Shown piece after piece: positions 8,102 to 17,108 of a stretch of DNA of 50,082 nt. The notes below the pieces were generated by a model that was not told where the DNA came from, searched no databases, and saw nothing but the letters and a program-made list of their open reading frames with translations. The DNA lies in assembly GCA_944323625.1 (NCBI GenBank), contig CALUTD010000017.1, forward strand, positions 1-50,082, read 5' to 3'. How positions within the stretch are numbered: the stretch's first letter is position 1; each line of letters starts with the position of its first letter. The position numbers and the translations under genes were made by a program. The stretch is from Candidatus Gastranaerophilales bacterium. GTDB taxonomy: Bacteria > Cyanobacteriota > Vampirovibrionia > Gastranaerophilales > Gastranaerophilaceae.

Positions 8102-9455
8102 TTTTCTGATAAATGATTTGAGCCGCATTTAAAACAGGATCAATCGCCGGAGAATATGGCGGAGAATACGGTAAATCCAAATTCATAAATGATTCAAGTT
8201 TTGTTTTACCCAAAATTGCCGGTATCACAGCATTAATTCTTTGATTTACATCACCTTCACCAATACCCTGCAAACCAAGCAGGGTATGTGTGTTTCTGTC
8301 TGCTATAAGTTTTAATGTCATAGTCTCAGGGTTTGGCATATATCCTGCTTTATCACGTTTTGTTACAATTGCATATTCAGGTTGAAAACCAAGTTCTAAT
8401 GCTTCTTTGTAACTTATTCCGATTATTGAAATTGTTAAATCAAAATACTTTGTTATTGTTGAATTGAGTATTCCGTCAAAAAGACAGCTGCCTCCTGCTA
8501 TATTTATTGCTGCACATCTTCCTTCCTTATTTGCGGTTGACCCCATAGGTACCCAGCTATATCTGTTTGTTACAAGATTAAACTTATCTGCGCAATCACC
8601 TGCCGCATATACTCCATAATTTGATGTTCTCATTGTCTTATCGACTTTTATACTGTTATTTACCCCCAGTTTTATATCACTGCCTATGAGAAAATCAGTA
8701 TTTGGTCTTACCCCTGTTCCTAAAACGACAAAATCTGTTTCTATTTCTTTTCCTGAGGAAGTTATGACTTTTGTTACTTCTTGATTTTCATTCCCGGTAA
8801 AAGCTACAATTTCTTCATTTGTTAAAATACTCACTTGCCCGGGATTTCTGCCTATAATATAATCCGTTATCATGTCTGCAAAATCTTTATCAAACATTGC
8901 AAGAATTTGAGGATTTTTTTCTATTAAAGTTACCTGTATATTATTATGAACGAGTGCTTCCATAACCTCTACCGAAATATAGCCGCCTCCAAGCAAAACA
9001 GCTTTTTTTGATTGCAGCATTTTTTCTTTTATTTTTACTCCGTCTTGTATCGTTCTTAAAGTAAAAATATTTTTAAGATTTATTCCCGGTATATTAGGTG
9101 TTAAAGGTGTTGCCCCTGTTGCTATTACTAGGATATTATATTGGACATCATATATATTATTTGATATTAAATCTTTTATTGTTACGGTTTGGCGGTCTGT
9201 ATCAATTTTTATGCATTGCTGTTTTGTATGTATATCTATATTTTGTTTTTGAAAATCTTCGGGAGTTCGCATAATCAACGTTTCAGGATTTTGTATTATA
9301 TTTTCGATAAAATACGGAAGTCCACAGGCAGAATATGATACTATATCTTCTTGAGTATATAAATCAATTTTAATATCCGGTTTTTCACGTCTTAATTTAG
9401 CGGCTGTTTTTGGGCCTGCCGCACCGCCACCTATTATTACTACTTTTTCTGCCAT
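8091..9455 (-). CDS. FAD-dependent pyridine nucleotide-disulfide oxidoreductase (CoA-disulfide reductase/NADH oxidase type)
   Basis: A 454-aa flavoprotein. FAD motif GGGAAGPKTA at residue 9; the single redox cysteine Cys44 in YSACGLPYF is typical of the NADH oxidase/CoA-disulfide reductase branch; a second dinucleotide motif LLGGGYISVE lies near 152; YAAGDCAD is near 285. Expected to reduce CoA disulfide, persulfides or oxygen with NAD(P)H. The exact substrate cannot be told. AAGGCGGA precedes the ATG. It is the last gene of a minus-strand run Hsp20 - small regulator - oxidoreductase. Confidence 0.85.
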   Translation of the reverse strand: MAEKVVIIGGGAAGPKTAAKLRREKPDIKIDLYTQEDIVSYSACGLPYFIENIIQNPETLIMRTPEDFQKQNIDIHTKQQCIKIDTDRQTVTIKDLISNNIYDVQYNILVIATGATPLTPNIPGINLKNIFTLRTIQDGVKIKEKMLQSKKAVLLGGGYISVEVMEALVHNNIQVTLIEKNPQILAMFDKDFADMITDYIIGRNPGQVSILTNEEIVAFTGNENQEVTKVITSSGKEIETDFVVLGTGVRPNTDFLIGSDIKLGVNNSIKVDKTMRTSNYGVYAAGDCADKFNLVTNRYSWVPMGSTANKEGRCAAINIAGGSCLFDGILNSTITKYFDLTISIIGISYKEALELGFQPEYAIVTKRDKAGYMPNPETMTLKLIADRNTHTLLGLQGIGEGDVNQRINAVIPAILGKTKLESFMNLDLPYSPPYSPAIDPVLNAAQIIYQKING

Positions 9456-9468
9456 TTTTCCGCCTTTT

Positions 9469-9708
9469 TTAAAATATCATTCGTTGTAATTCTATTCCGC
9501 TTATCTCTAATAGAGCTTTTTCTAAATTTATAGCATTTTCACTGTTTTCTATCTGTAAAAGTACAATCCCTGTTGAATTACAGAATATTGATGAATTATT
9601 AATACCTATTCTGAGTTTTATAATGCAGTTAAATTCAGATAATATTTCCTGAAATTTAACTGCATTATTAATTTTATCCTGAAGTTTTACACCTACGATA
9701 ACTGTCAT
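9469..9708 (-). CDS. Small ACT-like regulator (TM1266 / iron-only hydrogenase regulator type)
   Basis: A 79-aa protein with the pattern VIVGVKLQDKINNAVKFQEILSE... then LRIGINN and IVLLQIE, a ferredoxin-like ACT fold as in the small TM1266 family often annotated as putative regulators of the iron-only hydrogenase system. It starts 7 bases after the Hsp20 stop without an obvious Shine-Dalgarno, so translational coupling is likely, and is 13 bases from the oxidoreductase. No hydrogenase gene is in the window. Confidence 0.55.
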   Translation of the reverse strand: MTVIVGVKLQDKINNAVKFQEILSEFNCIIKLRIGINNSSIFCNSTGIVLLQIENSENAINLEKALLEISGIELQRMIF

Positions 9709-9715
9709 TTTTTAA

Positions 9716-10177
9716 TTAATCTTTAATTTCCAATTTTTTGGTTTCTTCATTTTCGCTCTTTAACTTTGGCAGTTTAAGTTCTAACACACCTTTTGTAAGT
9801 TTTGCATCAGATTTTTCAACATTTATTTCATAAGGAAAATAAAGAGTTCTTGAATAATTTCCATATCTGAACTCAGATTTATGATATTTATGTTTTTTGT
9901 CCTGTTCTTCTTTTTCGTATTCTCTTTTGGCTTCTATTTTGACATATGATTTATTTACATCAATATTTATATTTTCTTTTTCAATACCGGGAAGTTCAAC
10001 CTTAACGCAATATTCACTATCATATTCTTTAACATCTACAGGCATTGCCATACCTTTTAGTTCCTGTTGAAAAATATATTCGGGGAATATGTTATCAAAG
10101 CTTTTTTGTACAAGAGCATTAATATCTTCATTCAAAGAATTTAAAAAAGTATCAGGTTTTTTAATTAAATATTTCAT
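9716..10177 (-). CDS. Small heat shock protein, Hsp20/alpha-crystallin family
   Basis: A 153-aa ATP-independent holdase. The alpha-crystallin domain spans about residues 45-150 and includes VKVELPGIEKENINIDV, YGNYSRTLYFPYE and the conserved GVLELKLPK. Its Shine-Dalgarno AGGAG is 8 bases before the ATG. First gene of the run leading to 9469 and 8091. No CIRCE element was seen upstream. Confidence 0.92.
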   Translation of the reverse strand: MKYLIKKPDTFLNSLNEDINALVQKSFDNIFPEYIFQQELKGMAMPVDVKEYDSEYCVKVELPGIEKENINIDVNKSYVKIEAKREYEKEEQDKKHKYHKSEFRYGNYSRTLYFPYEINVEKSDAKLTKGVLELKLPKLKSENEETKKLEIKD

Positions 10178-10228
10178 GTTTTTCTCCTAAATAAAAATAA
10201 TAAATTAATCCATTAATATTTTTAAAGG

Positions 10229-10267
10229 AAAAAAACAACATAACATTACCGTTTCGGGTAATGTTAT
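10229..10267 (-). terminator. Intrinsic terminator after the 10277 gene
   Basis: ATAACATTACC/GGTAATGTTAT form an 11-bp stem with a 6-base loop (10267-10240). On the minus strand GTTG and a run of seven T follow. It ends the 10899-10277 unit and separates it from hsp20. Confidence 0.8.
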
Positions 10268-10276
10268 AATAGCTTA

Positions 10277-10588
10277 TTATATAATATCTTCCTGTATATC
10301 AATATCGCCGAGTTGTTTTTGTTTTAATTTATGAACAACGGAATCAACAAGAAAATTATATGATTTGTTTTTTTTAATATCGGAAGAAAATTCTTTAACA
10401 AGCATATCTTCCACCATATTTCTGAGTTTCAAATCTTCTTCTACAAACTTATTATCGGCAATTATAGCATTAATAAGCTCGTCCTGTGATTGAGCACTTT
10501 TTCTTGAATTAGAAAATTTAATCCAGCTTGTTTTTATATTAATATTTTTTAGTTTATTAACTAATTTAAAATTTTTCAAATTGAACAT
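10277..10588 (-). CDS. Hypothetical protein, 103 aa
   Basis: Not recognised. A lysine-rich, mostly helical-looking soluble protein with charged segments (EEDLKLRNMVEDMLVKEF near 54) and no signal peptide or membrane helix. Its start overlaps the end of the gene at 10576 by 13 bases, and a terminator follows its stop, so the two form a small operon. Confidence 0.6.
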   Translation of the reverse strand: MFNLKNFKLVNKLKNINIKTSWIKFSNSRKSAQSQDELINAIIADNKFVEEDLKLRNMVEDMLVKEFSSDIKKNKSYNFLVDSVVHKLKQKQLGDIDIQEDII

Positions 10589-10899
10589 TTAATGTAAACT
10601 TCTCCATTTTTAAAAGAAACGTCGTTAACTTCTTTACAATCGTGCTCTTTTATATATGATAAAACATTTTTAACGTTTTGTACAGTGCACATTTTTTCTG
10701 AAACCAGGTAAAGAATTATATTAAATAAAGATGAATTTTTCTTAATCATCGGCAATTCGTGGGATAAAATTTCATATAACATTTCATAATACCTTTTATC
10801 ATTTAAACTTTGTTGATTGATAACCGGGTTTGTGACACAGGCTTTATTTGAGTCTCTGTTTATCCATTCTATATTGATTCTTTGATGCGAATTTACCAT
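10576..10899 (-). CDS. Hypothetical protein, 107 aa
   Basis: Not recognised. Soluble, with two cysteines near the N-terminal half and a central helical stretch (RYYEMLYEILSHELPMIKK). An AAGGAAT-like Shine-Dalgarno precedes the ATG at 10899. It is translationally coupled to the 103-aa protein downstream. Both sit next to the heat-shock genes but on a separate transcript. Confidence 0.6.
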   Translation of the reverse strand: MVNSHQRINIEWINRDSNKACVTNPVINQQSLNDKRYYEMLYEILSHELPMIKKNSSLFNIILYLVSEKMCTVQNVKNVLSYIKEHDCKEVNDVSFKNGEVYIKCSI

Positions 10900-11068
10900 G
10901 ACTTATTCCTTAACTGATTATCATCCCACTCATAAAAGGTTTCTAAAAATAATATATTTACAAAAAACATTTAATTGTTTACGTTTATTTACAATTTCAA
11001 AAAATAATTAAAGAAGAAAAACTTAAATGCCGTTATAAGATATATAGAGTTAAAAGGGGGTTAACTAA

Positions 11069-11467
11069 TTGCAGAACAATAATAATAAACAAATTGAATC
11101 AATTTTAGATGATATAACCTCAATAATGGAGGAAAATATGATATCTGCAATAGTAAAAAACAACGGTGTATTAGACAATAATGCTGCCGGCATATATTCA
11201 ATAATGCGTAGTAATCAAGAAACAAACAGCAATATACTTAAAGGACTTGAATTATGTAAAGATAATGAAGGTAATTTTAATACAAGCCTTGCACAAATTT
11301 TATGGGATTTAAGCCTTCAAAAAGCCGATATAACTGAAATAACAGATTTTTTAGAGTTTTGCAAAGATGAAAACGGCAATATAAATAAAAGTCTTGCCGA
11401 TACTTTGCATCTGTTTTTCGAAAGCGGTGAGGATAAAGAAAAAATCAAATCATATTTATTCGGTTAG
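11069..11467 (+). CDS. Hypothetical protein with two internal repeats, 132 aa
   Basis: The start is TTG at 11069 behind AAAAGGGGG. The C-terminal half contains two similar units, LELCKDNEGNFNTSLAQIL and LEFCKDENGNINKSLADTL, about 39 residues apart, each with a Cys and an EF-hand-like D-x-(E/N)-G-N stretch. Function unknown. It ends 4 bases inside the convergent small gene at 11464. Confidence 0.6.
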   Translation: MQNNNNKQIESILDDITSIMEENMISAIVKNNGVLDNNAAGIYSIMRSNQETNSNILKGLELCKDNEGNFNTSLAQILWDLSLQKADITEITDFLEFCKDENGNINKSLADTLHLFFESGEDKEKIKSYLFG

Positions 11468-11646
11468 TCTCCCCGAAAAAATCGTTTTTTCGATTCTTTT
11501 TCATCCTCATCCAGCCATACATAAGTTTTCGGCAGTGTTGAAGCAAAAGGATTGTTTAAATCCTTATAATTTATAGGATTTGTTATATAAGAGTTAATTT
11601 TATTAACTCTGTTTTTTATTTCATTGAAATAATTTAATATTTTCAT
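11464..11646 (-). CDS. Hypothetical small protein, 60 aa
   Basis: A basic 60-aa protein with no recognised motif. Support comes from a GGAAGAAC Shine-Dalgarno just before the ATG, and from an end-to-end convergent fit with the upstream neighbour (4-base overlap). Could still be a chance frame. Confidence 0.45.
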   Translation of the reverse strand: MKILNYFNEIKNRVNKINSYITNPINYKDLNNPFASTLPKTYVWLDEDEKESKKRFFRGD

Positions 11647-11718
11647 AGTTCTTCCAACTTAACCAATTTTATTATAAATGTTTTTTATTAATAAAATATT
11701 CTGCTTTATGATAATTTC

Positions 11719-11748
11719 TTGTACAAAATTATTCTACTTGTGTATAAT
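11719..11748 (+). promoter_or_regulatory. Promoter of the response regulator, likely leaderless
   Basis: TTGTAC at 11719-11724 and TATAAT at 11743-11748 with an 18-base spacer. The expected transcription start falls on the ATG at 11755, and no Shine-Dalgarno is present, which points to a leaderless mRNA. Confidence 0.55.
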
Positions 11749-11754
11749 TTAGTT

Positions 11755-12183
11755 ATGAGAAAACGAGTTTTGATAGTAGATGATTCTAAATCATGGCTTG
11801 CATTTCACAGAGAGCTTATACAAAGTTTTTATGGTGAATCTGTTGAAATGTATTTTGCTTTGTCCGCGAAAGAAGCTTTGAAAATAATTGAAGAAAATGC
11901 AGACAATCAGTTCGATTTAATAATAACTGATTTACAGATGGAGTTTGATTTTGAACCTAAAACAGCAGGAGAATGGTTTATTGAAAAGATTCAAGAAAAT
12001 AAAAAATGTTCGGATACTCCCGTTATAATTATTTCGGGCATGATAAACATTGAATCTGTTGCTCAAAAATATGGAGTAGAATATATTCCAAAAAATAGAC
12101 TGATTTATGATAAAACTTTATTGAAATCAAAAATAGAAAAATTCTATAATTTTATAATTTCAGTCAAAAATAATGAAAAATAA
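11755..12183 (+). CDS. Single-domain response regulator
   Basis: A 142-aa receiver domain with no output domain. Asp9-Asp10 (VLIVDDSKS), the phosphate acceptor Asp59 (LIITDLQM), Ser in IIISGM and Lys in YIPKNRL cover the receiver active site. A small insert follows the acceptor (EFDFEPKTAGEW). The open frame extends 36 bases upstream to a TTG, but that part overlaps the promoter, so ATG 11755 is preferred. It likely acts by protein contact in a phosphorelay. No histidine kinase is adjacent. Confidence 0.8.
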   Translation: MRKRVLIVDDSKSWLAFHRELIQSFYGESVEMYFALSAKEALKIIEENADNQFDLIITDLQMEFDFEPKTAGEWFIEKIQENKKCSDTPVIIISGMINIESVAQKYGVEYIPKNRLIYDKTLLKSKIEKFYNFIISVKNNEK

Positions 12184-12293
12184 TAAAAAAAATTAATAAA
12201 AATATATAAAAAATTGCACTTAATATACCATTAAGTTAAAATTTTACTAAAAGAATAATGATTTTTGTTAAAAAAGATATAACGGAGAAAAAA

Positions 12294-14039
12294 ATGACAG
12301 CCGAACAAATGGTAAAAACAGAAAAAATGACCGGCGCAAGAATGTTTTTAGAATGTCTTAGAGAAGAAGGCGTTGATAAAATATTCGGATATCCCGGCGG
12401 AGTTATTCTTCATATTTATGATGAATTGTATAAATGTGATTTTATAAAACATTATTTGGTAAGACATGAACAAGCTGCCGTGCACGCAGCAGAAGGCTAT
12501 GCCAGGATTACCGGGAAACCGGGTGTCGTTCTTGTTACCTCCGGCCCCGGGGCTTGTAATACTATAACCGGTATTGCAAATGCTTATTATGACAGTTATC
12601 CTTTGGTTGTATTTACAGGCCAGGTAGATTCTAAGTTAATAGGAAATGATGCATTTCAGGAATCCGATATTGTCGGAATAACCAGGACTTGTTGCAAACA
12701 TAATTATTTAGTTAAAGATATTAAAGATTTACCGCGAGTTATAAAAGAATCTTTCCACATTGCAAGAACAGGTAAACCCGGTCCTGTTGTTGTTTCTCTT
12801 CCAAAAGATGTTTTGACTGCAAAAGCTGAATTTAAATATCCGGATAGAGTTGTATTGCCCGGGTATAATCCTACATATGAAGGGCACCCTATACAATGTA
12901 AAAAAGCGCTTAAGTTGCTTTGTGAAGCACAAAGACCGGTTATTATCTCGGGCGGCGGAGTTATTCATTCTGATGCTTGGTTGGAAATAAGAGAGTTAGC
13001 TAAAAAACTTAATATACCTGTAGCAAATACTTTGATGGGAATAGGAACTTATCCTCAGGACGATGAGCTTGCCCTTGGAATGCTTGGAATGCATGGTAAT
13101 TACTGGGCAAATCTTGCAGTTAGCAACTGTGATGTTTTATTTGCAGTTGGCACAAGATTCAATGACAGAATTACAGGTTGTTTAAAACGTTTTTGCAAAG
13201 ATGCACAAGTTATTCATGTTGATATTGATCCTTGTTCAATTAGTAAAAATGTTCACGTAGATATTCCTATCGTTGGTGATGCAAAGAATGTATTAAAACT
13301 TGTTCTAAAAGAGTTTAATACAGGTAAATATTCATATAACATTGAAATGCGAAAAGCTTGGGTTGAACAAATTCAATCCTGGAAAGAAAAACGAGTAATA
13401 AGAGCTGTTGAAAACGGACAAATGAGTCCTCAGACTGTAATTGAACACATTTATCAAAAAACAAAAGATTTAAACCCTATTATTGCAACAGAAGTAGGAC
13501 AGCACCAAATGTGGACTGCACAGTTATACAAATTCTCTCAACCGCGCCAATTTATTACATCCGGCGGATTAGGCACAATGGGGTTTGGTTTCCCTGCTGC
13601 TATAGGTGCACAAATTGCGGCACCTGAAAAACTTGTTTTTAATATTGCAGGTGATGGTAGCATTCAAATGAATATTCAGGAACTTATGACTTGTGTTGAC
13701 TATAAAATACCCGTTAAAATTGCAGTTATAAATAATGGCTATTTGGGTATGGTAAGACAGTGGCAGGAAAAAATGTTTAATAAACATTATTCTCAAACCC
13801 CTATTACCTCACCTGATTATGTTAAACTTGCCGAAGCATATGGTGTTTTGGGTATGAGAATAACGGAAGAATCACAAATAGATGAAGCTATTGAAAGAGC
13901 AATTAAGTATAACGGGCCTGTTATTATGGATTTTGTTGTTGAACCTTTTGAAATGGTTTATCCATGGGTACTTGCGGGTAAACCACTAAACGAAGTCCTT
14001 ATGTCTAATAATTGTCCTGAAAACGGAATGGGAGAATAA
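12294..14039 (+). CDS. ilvB: Acetolactate synthase, large (catalytic) subunit
   Basis: A 581-aa ThDP enzyme that joins two pyruvates, or pyruvate with 2-oxobutyrate, in branched-chain amino acid synthesis. Key regions: the catalytic glutamate in RHEQAAVHAAEGYAR, the FAD-binding middle domain, and the ThDP/Mg motif GDGSIQMNIQEL ending in NN (near 440-470). The frame is open from 12258, but the ATG at 12294 has the Shine-Dalgarno CGGAG at the right distance. ilvN follows after 4 bases, so the two form an operon. Confidence 0.95.
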   Translation: MTAEQMVKTEKMTGARMFLECLREEGVDKIFGYPGGVILHIYDELYKCDFIKHYLVRHEQAAVHAAEGYARITGKPGVVLVTSGPGACNTITGIANAYYDSYPLVVFTGQVDSKLIGNDAFQESDIVGITRTCCKHNYLVKDIKDLPRVIKESFHIARTGKPGPVVVSLPKDVLTAKAEFKYPDRVVLPGYNPTYEGHPIQCKKALKLLCEAQRPVIISGGGVIHSDAWLEIRELAKKLNIPVANTLMGIGTYPQDDELALGMLGMHGNYWANLAVSNCDVLFAVGTRFNDRITGCLKRFCKDAQVIHVDIDPCSISKNVHVDIPIVGDAKNVLKLVLKEFNTGKYSYNIEMRKAWVEQIQSWKEKRVIRAVENGQMSPQTVIEHIYQKTKDLNPIIATEVGQHQMWTAQLYKFSQPRQFITSGGLGTMGFGFPAAIGAQIAAPEKLVFNIAGDGSIQMNIQELMTCVDYKIPVKIAVINNGYLGMVRQWQEKMFNKHYSQTPITSPDYVKLAEAYGVLGMRITEESQIDEAIERAIKYNGPVIMDFVVEPFEMVYPWVLAGKPLNEVLMSNNCPENGMGE

Positions 14040-14043
14040 AGAT

Positions 14044-14547
14044 ATGAAACATACAATTTCTGTTTTAGTAAAAAATGAACCGGGTATACTTTCTTGTGTG
14101 TGTGATTTATTCTCTACAAGAGGTTTTAATATAGAAAGTTTAACGGTTGCTTCTACTATTGATCCTACTTTTTCAAGAATTACAATTGTTACATCAGGTG
14201 ATGACGTAGTTATAGAACAAATATGTAAGCAGTTAAACAGATTGATTAATACAATTAAAGTTGTAGAATTACCAAAATCGGCTGATGCTTGTATAGACAG
14301 AGAATTACTGTTGTGTAAAGTAACTGCAAAAGATGATGCAAGAAGTGAAATCCTAAGAATTTCAGAAATATTTGGTGCTAAGATTATAGATGTATCTCCT
14401 GATACATATACACTTGAATATAGCGGTGATAATAGGCAGGTAATGGCTTTGATTGCATTATTAAGGCCTTTAGGAGTAAAAGAACTTGTCCGCTCCGGTA
14501 TGGTGGCTATAACGAGAGAAAATCAGTTTATAAATTTAAATAAATAG
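14044..14547 (+). CDS. ilvN: Acetolactate synthase, small (regulatory) subunit
   Basis: A 167-aa subunit with an N-terminal ACT domain (HTISVLVKNEPGILSCVCDLF) that binds valine for feedback control, and a C-terminal activation domain. The length is typical. It directly follows ilvB, with GGGAGAATAAAGAT as ribosome-binding region. Confidence 0.94.
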   Translation: MKHTISVLVKNEPGILSCVCDLFSTRGFNIESLTVASTIDPTFSRITIVTSGDDVVIEQICKQLNRLINTIKVVELPKSADACIDRELLLCKVTAKDDARSEILRISEIFGAKIIDVSPDTYTLEYSGDNRQVMALIALLRPLGVKELVRSGMVAITRENQFINLNK

Positions 14548-14598
14548 ATTAAAAATATGGCGGGAATAATATAGAAACCACCCTGTTTTTTGCTTGTT

Positions 14599-14632
14599 AA
14601 AAAAGAGGAACGTTATTTTGTCCCTCTTTTTT
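14599..14632. terminator. Bidirectional intrinsic terminator between ilvN and the 771-aa gene
   Basis: AAAAAAGAGG at 14599-14608 pairs with CCTCTTTTTT at 14623-14632 across a 14-base loop. A/T runs on both sides allow termination in both directions for the convergent genes. Confidence 0.75.
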
Positions 14633-14636
14633 AAAT

Positions 14637-16952
14637 CTAATAACTTCCGGTAAACCTTGTTGTTGACTCAGTATTCTCTTTACTGCAATACCATTCAAAT
14701 TCATATTCATCTGTCCCTCTTGGGATTTTGTAAGAATTGCCGTCTTCATCTGTTAAATATACATAATTTGAAGTTATATTTGAAATTTCATATTCTCCAA
14801 CTGATAAATATGTTTTACCATCTTCATCAAACCAATTTTTATTGCTTATGGTTATTGTACCTTCATAGTCATCTGAATTTTGCATATTATCCAACATTTT
14901 TTCAACATCATCTGCAGTTCTGTTCTTTAAACTATAATTATTATATGAAGTTGAAGATGAAGAAGATGATGATGAAGAAACAGAAGAGCTTGAAATTTTA
15001 CTATCTGCACTGTAAATCATTTCTTCAATTGCGTTTCTGCATTTATTTTCGAATCCACTTGAAGACGTTCCGCGTTTAACTTTTATTGTTTCGCCATCGA
15101 CATCTATATATACGTAACTACCTGAAACTTTTGTTATTTCGTATTTTTCTCCGTCTGAAAGCGTTACATAATCATCTGAATTTTCATCATACAATTCTAC
15201 ATCTTCGTTCATTTCAATTGTTGCTTCAAAATCGCTTGTGTTTTTAAGATTATCTAAAACATTAGAGATTTTTGAAGAAGTACTGAAGTTGCTTGATGAT
15301 AATGTTCTGTCTTCATACTTATACGATGAATTTGATGAAGAAACAGAAGAGCTTGAAATTTTACTATCTGCACTGTAAATCATTTCTTCAATTGCGTTTC
15401 TGCATTTATTTTCGAATCCACTTGAAGACGTTCCGCGTTTAACTTTTATTGTTTCGCCATCGACATCTATATATACGTAACTACCTGAAACTTTTGTTAT
15501 TTCGTATTTTTCTCCGTCTGAAAGCGTTACATAATCATTTGAATTTTCATCATATAATTCTACATCTTCGTTCATTTCAATTGTTGCTTCAAAATCTTTT
15601 GTGTTTTTAAGATTATCTAAAACATTAGAGATTTTTGAAGAAGTGTTGAAATTACTCGATGATAATGTTCTGTCATTATATTCATACGACGGTGAAGAAA
15701 CCGAAGAACTTAAAATTCTGTCATCTGCGCTGTAAATCATTTCTTCAATTGCGTTTCTGCATTTATTTTCAAATCCGTCTGAAGATGTTCCTCGTTTAAC
15801 TTTTATTGTGTCACCATCGACATCTATATATACGTAATCACCTTCAACTTTTGTAATTTCGTATTTTTCGCCGTCGGAGAGCGTTACATAATCATCTGAA
15901 TATTCATCGTAGAGTTCTACATCTTCGTTCATTTCAATTGTTGCTTCAAAATCTTTTGTGTTTTTAAGATTATCTAAAACATTAGAGATTTTTGAAGAAG
16001 AATTGAAGTTACTTGATGATAATGTTCTGTCATTATATCTGTATGAAGAATCAGAATCTGATAAATCAGCTGCTTTTGAAATATATTGATCATAAACTCT
16101 TGTTAAATTATCAACACCTACATAAGTAAGTTCATCATGCAAATCATTTCCGACAGCTTTATTAGCTTCTCTCCATTTATCAACCATAGATTCGGTTATA
16201 TATCCTTCTCCGGATAATACATCAATGCCAAACCTATCTTGATAGAAATTTTGGATTTCTTTGCTTGATAACTTTCCGTCAACTTCGTTATTACCATAAG
16301 CTCCGGAATCCAGCCATGCTTCATTTGCCAGCAGGTGGTAATACATACGTTCTGCAGAGCTTGTTGCTTCTGAATGTGAATAATAAGTTAGAATATCATC
16401 TACATTAAATCCGCCTTCAACATTTTCGCTTGTACTATAATTGTTTTCATCAAGCCATTCTTGTATTTTATCTCTTGAAATATCACCGTTTTCATCTTTA
16501 AATGTCGAGGCCCCGGGTATATTGGCTACTGTTTCGGATAAAGCATCCAAACGTGATTGAGTAGAACCCGTTCCGTCTCTGTGGGTGCTTGTTGTGTCAT
16601 TTTGTGTTGTTGACAATATATTTTTCACGTTAGAATATGTCATTTGTGTTGCTGACGTTTTAATATCATTTATCCAGTTGTCAACATCAATATCATAATC
16701 ATTAAAATTATTAGAATTTAAAATATTTTGTGCATCTTCCGCTTCTAATAATTCTGTAATATAGTTATTACCACTTTTGGTTGTATAAAAAATATCTCCG
16801 TCGCCTTCAAAAAACAAAGCTTCATCTTGATTCAACAAACCCTGAAGTATTGATGTGTCATCAGTACTTTCGTTTTCAACACCTTCTTTTTCTGTTTGTT
16901 TAAGATATGATTCAATTAGTTTTTGATTAAATTTTATAGGGTCTGTTGACAT
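14637..16952 (-). CDS. Large acidic repeat protein, 771 aa, EF-hand-like N-terminus and four beta-domain repeats
   Basis: Not a recognised family. The N-terminal ~300 residues are acidic and contain calcium-loop-like stretches such as FKDENGDISRDKIQEWL and NNEVDGKLSSKEIQNF. Then come three near-identical units of about 120 residues (starting near 308, 427 and 547), each running from DRTLSSSNF through VTLSDGEKYEITKV and YVYIDVDG to GFENKCRNAIEEMIYSAD, joined by Ser-rich linkers. A fourth, diverged unit (VGEYEISNITSNYVYL) ends the protein. The repeats are also close at the DNA level (offsets 363 and 357 bases). No signal peptide or membrane helix is seen. It could be a surface or extracellular protein exported by an unknown route. 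Confidence 0.8.
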   Translation of the reverse strand: MSTDPIKFNQKLIESYLKQTEKEGVENESTDDTSILQGLLNQDEALFFEGDGDIFYTTKSGNNYITELLEAEDAQNILNSNNFNDYDIDVDNWINDIKTSATQMTYSNVKNILSTTQNDTTSTHRDGTGSTQSRLDALSETVANIPGASTFKDENGDISRDKIQEWLDENNYSTSENVEGGFNVDDILTYYSHSEATSSAERMYYHLLANEAWLDSGAYGNNEVDGKLSSKEIQNFYQDRFGIDVLSGEGYITESMVDKWREANKAVGNDLHDELTYVGVDNLTRVYDQYISKAADLSDSDSSYRYNDRTLSSSNFNSSSKISNVLDNLKNTKDFEATIEMNEDVELYDEYSDDYVTLSDGEKYEITKVEGDYVYIDVDGDTIKVKRGTSSDGFENKCRNAIEEMIYSADDRILSSSVSSPSYEYNDRTLSSSNFNTSSKISNVLDNLKNTKDFEATIEMNEDVELYDENSNDYVTLSDGEKYEITKVSGSYVYIDVDGETIKVKRGTSSSGFENKCRNAIEEMIYSADSKISSSSVSSSNSSYKYEDRTLSSSNFSTSSKISNVLDNLKNTSDFEATIEMNEDVELYDENSDDYVTLSDGEKYEITKVSGSYVYIDVDGETIKVKRGTSSSGFENKCRNAIEEMIYSADSKISSSSVSSSSSSSSSTSYNNYSLKNRTADDVEKMLDNMQNSDDYEGTITISNKNWFDEDGKTYLSVGEYEISNITSNYVYLTDEDGNSYKIPRGTDEYEFEWYCSKENTESTTRFTGSY
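14990..16045 (-). repeat. Intragenic tandem repeats, ~360-bp units
   Basis: Three copies inside the 771-aa gene. The marker GAAGACGTTCCGCG occurs at 15061 and 15424, and a variant at 15781, giving offsets of 363 and 357 bases. The two units nearest the C-terminal end are almost identical in sequence, indicating recent duplication or homogenisation. Confidence 0.85.
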
Positions 16953-17021
16953 AGTACCATTTTCCTTCTCTTGAGTTTACTTAGATATATATATCGGCAT
17001 TTTAAAAATTTGCTTTAATTT

Positions 17022-17050
17022 TTGTAACAAATATTTACATACAATATAAT
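17022..17050 (+). promoter_or_regulatory. Promoter of the parvulin gene
   Basis: TTGTAA at 17022-17027, a 17-base spacer and TATAAT at 17045-17050. The gene has a strong AAGGAGG Shine-Dalgarno at 17096-17102. Confidence 0.65.
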
Positions 17051-17108
17051 TATAGATTTTGGTTTTTTTTGTGATTATAATTTTTTTATCAAAAAAAGGA
17101 GGTTCATT

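Noticed and set aside
14657-15079. 140-aa plus-strand frame within the 771-aa gene
   Set aside because: It is antisense to a repeat-rich gene and consists of low-complexity Leu/His/Tyr runs.
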